Assembly (NCBI GenBank): GCA_947044365.1
Contig: OX345636.1
Span: 3,430,001-3,494,000 of the forward strand
Direction: 5' to 3'
Origin: Petrosia ficiformis
Taxonomy: Eukaryota; Porifera; Demospongiae; Haplosclerida; Petrosiidae
DNA: 64,000 nt
Positions 58,290 through 64,000 of this stretch are shown in pieces. Each line of letters begins with the position of its first letter. Positions within the stretch are counted from its first letter, which is position 1. A model generated the notes under the pieces. It saw only the letters and a list, made by a program, of their open reading frames with translations. It had not been told where the DNA came from and did not search any database. The translations under genes were made by a program, and so were the position numbers.

Positions 58290-60031
58290 ATATTCTACTA
58301 TAATTATAGCAAAACCTCTCAATCTTTACGTTTTTGCCTTGAAACTAAGCTCAGTCATTGTCTCAAGTTAATGAAACAGAAGAACAAACTTGTGAAATCC
58401 AGTATTCATCTATCAAAACATTAATAGAGCAATTCATGTTCCACAGCTTCGTTATAGAATGGAATGCACGTACTAAAAGACATAGACAATATAATTGTGT
58501 GTATATGTGTGTATATGTGTTTACTAAGTGTTTGATTAATGTGTGTATTATTAGTATTCCATGTGTTTTGTTACTGTTATTCATAATTCATAGACTGATA
58601 TAGTTAGTTTTGTATTTCAAAGAAGTATATATATATAGCTATTCTAATTTTAATTAATTTTATTGAAGAAATGCGGACTTATAAATCTAGGTGTTTTGTT
58701 TGGAATTTGGTAGTATTTGTGAAGCAGTCAAAGAGAATTCAATCACAATATTTTACAATTGTTTTAGCTACCTGAAAGAATTTTCACACCAAAGCAATAT
58801 TCCTAAAGCACCATCAGGATCTACCCTCTAATTCGTGGTTTTTATTAATGGATTTTGATGAATATTCCTATAATGCTGTTTGTAGGACCAGTGCACAAAT
58901 ACACATGCTCATTTGCATAGTCCCATGAAGTCAGTCCCTTCCATTCTAACAAAGTGGCCTGGGAGATCTGTGTTGAGGCATTCATCTAGTACATTTACTT
59001 GATAGCCATCCAGTGACTTCATTTAACATTTAGTTGCAAAGCTATTGAGCAGTCAAAACTCCCAAAGGTATACTAGGGTTTAAAACACTAGAGGCGAAGT
59101 AGACCAAAGCGGATAGTCCGCGTAGTCAGCCCCTCCCACGTTAAGTCAAATGAATATATTTGACAGTGGTAATAATAAACATGGGGAAGTATTAGTGCTG
59201 TCGCAATATAATATAATAATCAAGGATACAATATGCTGCTGTAAAAATTGGCATCTTTGAAATCATAAAAATCCAATTTGTAGTTTATTACCTGGAAATA
59301 AGGTGTTCACATTGATTTTCTATACAGGTAAAAGTGTCTCTAGCTCTTTAAACATTACAATAGCTCACTTTTCCAACATGGAACGCAAAACAATTTTTCT
59401 GAAAAATAATTATTGACATTGCACACGAACAAGATGACAAGCAAGGTAAGCAGACATCTAGCTTCCAATCTTTTAAAGAATTTATTACTTCATTTCAGGG
59501 TATATTGTTTCTCTTGTGTTTAATGCATATCAAGCAAAATATAGTGGATATGGAAAGAAACGTAATTACCATGTTTCAACCACACTGAAACACTATCCAC
59601 ATCTTTTTGGACTGAGCCAACCCAATGCTAGGGCTATGAATATCATCTGAAGATATTAATGGCAGCATTTGACAGGATAGAGAAGACACCTACAAAGAAT
59701 GTACCACACCACACACTTAGACCACACCCCTTACCCCATGCAAAACCTGGATGCTGTTGTCACTTAACAACTATGAATTTATTAACTTTGAGGAGGTATG
59801 AAATTGTGTACTTGCAATGAAAAAAGCCACATCCACAAGCTTGAAAGCGCTTCCATTTTGCATAACCATAAGCCAATATTCTACACGTTCTTCACTTGTT
59901 TGGAATGTTTTTATTATTCTTGTAAGACTCTAAAACACAACTTAGTGCAAATTGTTCAGAATACAATCTTCTGTTATACATCAGTTAGGTTTCAGCCATA
60001 ACTATAAATATTTAACCTCTGGTGTTATCCT

Positions 60032-60079
<48 letters not shown>

Positions 60080-60330
60080 TATAGTAATGACGTAATTCAA
60101 AGGAGCCGCCAGGTCTATAACTTGGATATACTGGCCTAACCACAAAGCCACAAGTCTGTTATCTAATATAGCAGACCTCTGAACCTTGCCCTGCCCATGT
60201 ACTTTTTTTAAAGTGATTATACAAAAAAGAAAACAAGTGATCATGAATGATTAAACAAAGTACTTAGTTGACATGATTAAATTTTCTCAGCAGCTACATT
60301 ACTACAAATAAAGGAAATATTAAAAACACA
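58290..60330. other. Gene-free stretch
   Basis: No domain-bearing ORF. A (TA)n run lies at about 60041-60077. A small cluster of less AT-rich sequence near 59080-59145 has no recognised function. Confidence 0.5.
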
Positions 60331-60342
60331 TCATTTCATTTC

Positions 60343-60531
60343 TCCATAGTTGTTTACAGCCCCCTTGACATTTTCTTCAATCTCTTCCTTCTTTTCTACA
60401 GTAGATTCTTTTTCTTTGATCATTAATTCTGAGCAACTTATAACTGCTGACACTTGCTGCTGCTGACGATCAGTTGTTCTTGAGTAAGGGTTCAGACCAT
60501 CCAATGAATGATGGCGGATACTGGTATACAC
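60343..60531 (-). other. Possible C-terminal exon of an unknown gene
   Basis: The minus strand has an acceptor-like taccag, then RHHSLDGLNPYSRTTD and a charged tail KEKESTVEKKEEIEENVKG ending in a stop. The composition looks coding, but no neighbouring exons were found, and the next plus-strand fragment begins almost immediately. Confidence 0.25.
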
Positions 60532-60540
60532 ACATCATGG

Positions 60541-61300
60541 ATAAACATGTGTGTGTATACGTATCCTGGTATCTTATTGGTCACTTATTCGAACATCAAT
60601 TCTGATTCTCACTCCATTTTATTTCAATGGAAATATAGTGGTTCTTCTACAGCCAGACCTTCTATATCTTCATAAGGCTCACATTCCTTTGTGGATTATA
60701 TCATTAATAATACTCATATCACTTTGTGTCTTGGTATTTCTAATTGCTTTTTCACAATGTTTTAATTTTCATCGTATGAAACATCTACTTGATGAGTTAC
60801 AGTCTTGTTATCATGATAAATATTGATGGTATGGTGTTGTTTATGTTTGCACATGGATAACAATACAAGGAGCGTTGTACAAGTATATTGTTTTTCAAAC
60901 TGTAATATTAGGAGTTACATTAGCTCACTGTCTAGTTCAGCCTTATAAGAAGAAATGGCTAAATATATGTGACACATGTCTACTATTCGATCTTGTGTTC
61001 CTCACAGCTTTATTATCAGATCAGAACCAAACCACATCTGACACTGGTATAATCACAGAAGTGATGATTTACTTATTGGTAATGATTCCTTTTTGCTTCA
61101 TTAGTGTCGGAGGAATTGGTATAATAACTGTTCGAACTGGACTGTTCTCATCAGTTAAGAGGCTTTACAATTGCTGGAAAGACAAGTGTACAGGACAGCA
61201 GAACTATATTCAACAATCTCCTCCTCCTCAAGTTATTGATTCCTTTATTATTAATGATTGTGAACGGGAACCACTAATTCATATTCTGCAAGCAAACTAA
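60541..61300 (+). pseudogene. C-terminal part of a multi-pass membrane protein, one nonsense codon
   Basis: One frame runs from VCIRILVSYWSLIRTS to HILQAN with an in-frame TGA at about 60824 (HDKY*WYGVVYV). Hydrophobic helices: SLIRTSILILTPFYF, IPLWIISLIILISLCVLVFL, IVFQTVILGVTLAHCL, TCLLFDLVFLTALL, MIYLLVMIPFCFISVGGIGI. A short Cys/Pro-containing cytoplasmic tail ends the protein. The N-terminal part is missing. It looks like the membrane-embedded end of a large surface protein. I know no family name. The single stop could be read-through, polymorphism or decay. Confidence 0.5.
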
Positions 61301-61309
61301 TGAGCGAAT

Positions 61310-61600
61310 TTGTTTGTTAGTTTAATTGTTAAGGAGTGTACACATTTTTCTTTGCAAATGTGTTAAATTTTATCTTAGCTATAGTTGTGGAAACATATTG
61401 ATGTTTGGCATGAATTTTGCATGAATTTTGCAAATGTGCATTCTCTGAAGTTTCTTTTAAGTAACAATAATAAGTTATTTTTTGTCAATTCATATTTTAT
61501 TTAAGTTTTAAATCAATTTTTGTACAAATGTTTTTACTTTTTGAGTTAATGAGACAGCATTTTTCATGCATAATTCTAATTAATTACCACATACGCACTT
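61310..61600. other. 3' flank of the membrane-protein fragment
   Basis: AT-rich with no features. AAATTTTATC-type sequence only. Confidence 0.4.
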
Positions 61601-62690
61601 TGTACTATATACATCTGCCCGTACAATCATAACTCCAGATCCCGTGTCCACTAACATTTTGGTTTGTTGGTCGATGGAACCGTCAACCAACTTGGCAGAG
61701 TCCACTGAGTTATTTCCAACTAAAAGCCTAATTTTGCGTTAGGAAGAACTCTGTAGCCTAAAAATTGCGCGATAAGGGCGATTGCGTTTCAGATGTCCAA
61801 TTTCCCCACAATTCCAACAGGTAGGCTTTCCATCGCTGCTGCCAGTGAGAGAACTTCTCAAACAATAGACTTCTTCTCATAATTGGCTGACTTCTTTTGT
61901 CAGGGATTCTAGACGAGACTGTTGTGCTTCTCAAAATTGTAGTGCAAATGTCTCAATTACTTTGCTTTCTTGTTGCATCTCCATTTGAACAACATTAGTG
62001 TCAAATTGTTTTTTACCCTGTTGTCTTTGAAGTGTGAGCTTTAAAGTATCCTCTAATGTTGTTGGATGTTCCCTCATAAGTACTAGTTGGATCGATGGAG
62101 ACTCGACACCTTGAATAAACTGGTTGCGAGCGATCGGAAGGCATTGTTCGGGACTCCATTCTGGGAATGCTTTGTTGGCTAGGACTCGGAGTGCTCCAGC
62201 GAACTCCATCAATGATTCTCCGCTTCTTTGTCTGCTTTTGATACTGCCATTCAATCTCATTTCCAGCAGGATCAAAACATTCCTTCAGGCAGTTCACTAA
62301 GACTTTGTAGTCCTCTGTTTCAACCAGTCCATGGTGATTAATCACACGAAAAGATTCATCATCCAGTAGAGAAAGCAGTTCTTTTGTGATTTTTGCATCA
62401 GGGATTTCTGCCTCTTTTGCATACAATTCGAACCTCTGAATCCACAATGTGAAATCAGTTCAAGGGGTGAACTTGGCTGGTGGCTTTGCAGTAGCCACTC
62501 TACGTAAGATTTTCCAAGCTTAACGCCATCCAACTTCTGACACCAGTATAACATTCTTTTTGATTGAGAAGTATTTATTATTACAGCCAAAAAAATCAAA
62601 AGGTTACAATTACTTAGATACAAAACAGAAGCATGGTACGGCTCCATAAATACAAGATATACGTAGACGTTGTTACAATATTTTCAGGGC
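61601..62690 (-). mobile_element. Ty3/gypsy-type retrotransposon fragment: LTR remnant, tRNA-Leu-like PBS, gag, zinc knuckle, protease
   Basis: In minus-strand order: LTR remnant (about 62690-62566); primer-binding site TGGTGTCAGAAGTTGG (about 62563-62547), complementary to the 3' end of a tRNA-Leu; gag WIQRFELYAKEAEIPDAK, LLSLLDDESFRV, LKECFDPAGNEIEWQY, MEFAGALRVLANKAF, ARNQFIQGVESPSIQL; a CCHC knuckle CWNCGEIGHLKRNRP with the last Cys replaced (about 61830-61785); and protease MLVDTGSGVMIVR (about 61660-61620). The rest of pol is absent. Frame changes in gag (62280) and the damaged knuckle show decay. Confidence 0.88.
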
Positions 62691-62695
62691 TGTTA

Positions 62696-63760
62696 GACTA
62701 TGTATAATGCCTTGTATGTACCCAAGTTAACCTGCAATTTATTCTCCGTAAGAGCAGGAGGTACCAAGGGAAACTCTGTGATGTTTGAAAGTTCTAAGTG
62801 TTGGACTGATAACAGAAATAGGAAACTATTGGGAATGGGATCACTTGTGCAGACTTGGATTGCAAGACTATCACTTGGGAACATGTTGCTGTAGCGTCAG
62901 GATCTCGAAGCTGATCATTGGCATCAACGCCTACCACACTTGAATGAACATCAACTAAAGGAGATTGTTAACATGATCTGGTGAAACGAGTGGAGAAATT
63001 TTTTCAACAAGGAAATTACATATGTGGACCTGTGCCTATGGACTTAATTGGAGGGAAGAGATACTTTGTTACTTTTATCGATGACTACACAAGATATTGT
63101 GAGGTATACTTTATGAAGAACAAGTCTGAGGTCTTCAACAAGTTCAAGGAGTTGGAGTTGTGTACAACTAATAAATGTAGTTTCTCTATAGGAACTTTAC
63201 GATCAGATAATGGTGGGGAATATCTCTCTAAGAAGTTGATGTCTTACTTACAGCAAAAAGGGATATATTATGAGCTTACAGCTTAATGCTCACCATCTCA
63301 AAATGGAGTTGCAGAAAGGATCAATTGAACCTTAATGGAGTCTGCATGTGCCATGATAGACCAAACTGAAGAACGAGAGGATGTAAACGAGGAGGCGGTT
63401 ATCCTAGAAGACAGAGAATTATACCAGTCAGGTATGGAATTGATGAATATGTTGATATTGCATTTTTAGGTGGAGAGGAACCACAAAGTATTGAGGAAGC
63501 ACTGGGCAGTAAATTGTCAAAGAAATGGAAAAAGCAGCTGATTCAGAGTACCAATTGATGGAGAGTGGAACATGGGAACTTGTAAGATTGCCTAGTGGAA
63601 GGAAACTAAGTAGATGCAGATGGATGTTCAAGAATAAGCAAGAAAGTGATGGAAAGTGAAATGTTACAAAGCCCGACTAGTGGCAAAATGATACACTCAA
63701 AAGTTTGGAGAAGATTACAATGAAACATTTGCACCTGTAGTTCGATATTCATCTGTGAGG
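62696..63760 (+). mobile_element. Ty1/copia retrotransposon fragment: GAG pre-integrase, integrase, start of RT
   Basis: YNALYVPKLTCNLFSVRAGG is the copia pre-integrase motif. Integrase follows: DLIGGKRYFVTFIDDYTRYC (about 63040-63100), LRSDNGGEYLS and QNGVAERIN, giving the Asp-Asp-Glu core. After further frame changes RT begins with WMFKNKQ, YKARLVAK and KFGEDYNETFAPVVRYSSVR, then breaks at about 63760. It abuts the gypsy fragment near 62695, so one element inserted into the other. It is the same class as the element at 1-1183 but covers the complementary part of pol. Confidence 0.9.
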
Positions 63761-64000
63761 TAATTGAACTCCAAACTTCTAAAGGAAGTTTGACTTTTAA
63801 TTTCATTTAGTATCACTTTGTGTGTTTATGTGTTTATAGATTTTGATAAGTGTAGATTAATATAATGTCCTTATTTTTGTATCTTTTAGTTCTTATCATT
63901 ATGTTATTGTTCTCTACGCTTTTACCCTCTTGTCCTTTTGTGTATTGTCAGTTTTTGTATAAATAGCTTTGCTTATTCAGTGTACATTAGAGTTCCAATT
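63761..64000. other. AT-rich window end
   Basis: A short palindrome ACTTCTAAAGGAAGT lies near 63775. TTGTATAAATAGC near 63954 is TATA-like. It could belong to an LTR or promoter that continues outside the window; nothing firm. Confidence 0.3.

Overview
The window looks like nuclear DNA of a demosponge, and Amphimedon queenslandica or a close relative is my best guess. This is inferred from four things: AT-rich DNA, dense genes with introns often only 50-70 bp, abundant foldback elements and microsatellites, and Death/ZU5/kelch/kinase combinations of the kind reported from sponges. There are no bacterial operons, CRISPR arrays or convincing RNA genes.

Layout. 1-2.3 kb: the 3' end of a Ty1/copia element inserted in a broken copy of kelch-gene exons, with a second, inverted copy beside it. 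2.5-9.1 kb: a decayed minus-strand DNA transposon with matching terminal inverted repeats (TIRs). It carries a PHD-like finger, a DDE transposase-like region and a ubiquitin-specific-protease (USP) domain. 10.7-12.4 kb: an intronless flavin amine oxidase gene on the minus strand. 13-17.2 kb: two piggyBac remnants, a piggyBac-type miniature element (MITE) and a pogo/Tigger remnant. 18.3-19.2 kb: a Penelope-like retroelement tail. 20.2-29.8 kb: exons of a Death-domain protein, an uncharacterised globular region, a coiled coil and a kinase, split by a 2.3 kb transposon. Frameshifts, a nonsense codon and loss of the kinase lysine suggest a decayed gene. 30-44 kb: fragments of a secreted protein, an SLC15-like transporter and a Ulp1-like protease locus, among minisatellites and foldback repeats. 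44.2-58.2 kb: one intact 23-exon plus-strand gene. 60.3-64 kb: the broken C-terminus of a multi-pass membrane protein, a Ty3/gypsy gag-protease fragment and a copia fragment.

The strongest result is the 23-exon gene. Hand-placed GT-AG junctions keep the reading frame throughout, for 4197 nt or 1398 residues. The order is six-bladed kelch, coiled coil, ZU5-like domain, acidic linker with an ITAM-like tyrosine pair, an unnamed globular region and a C-terminal helical CARD/Death-fold-like domain. It resembles an intracellular scaffold or sensor. Together with the broken Death-kinase gene and the kelch fragments 46 kb away, it suggests a region where such signalling genes are copied, broken and lost around mobile elements.
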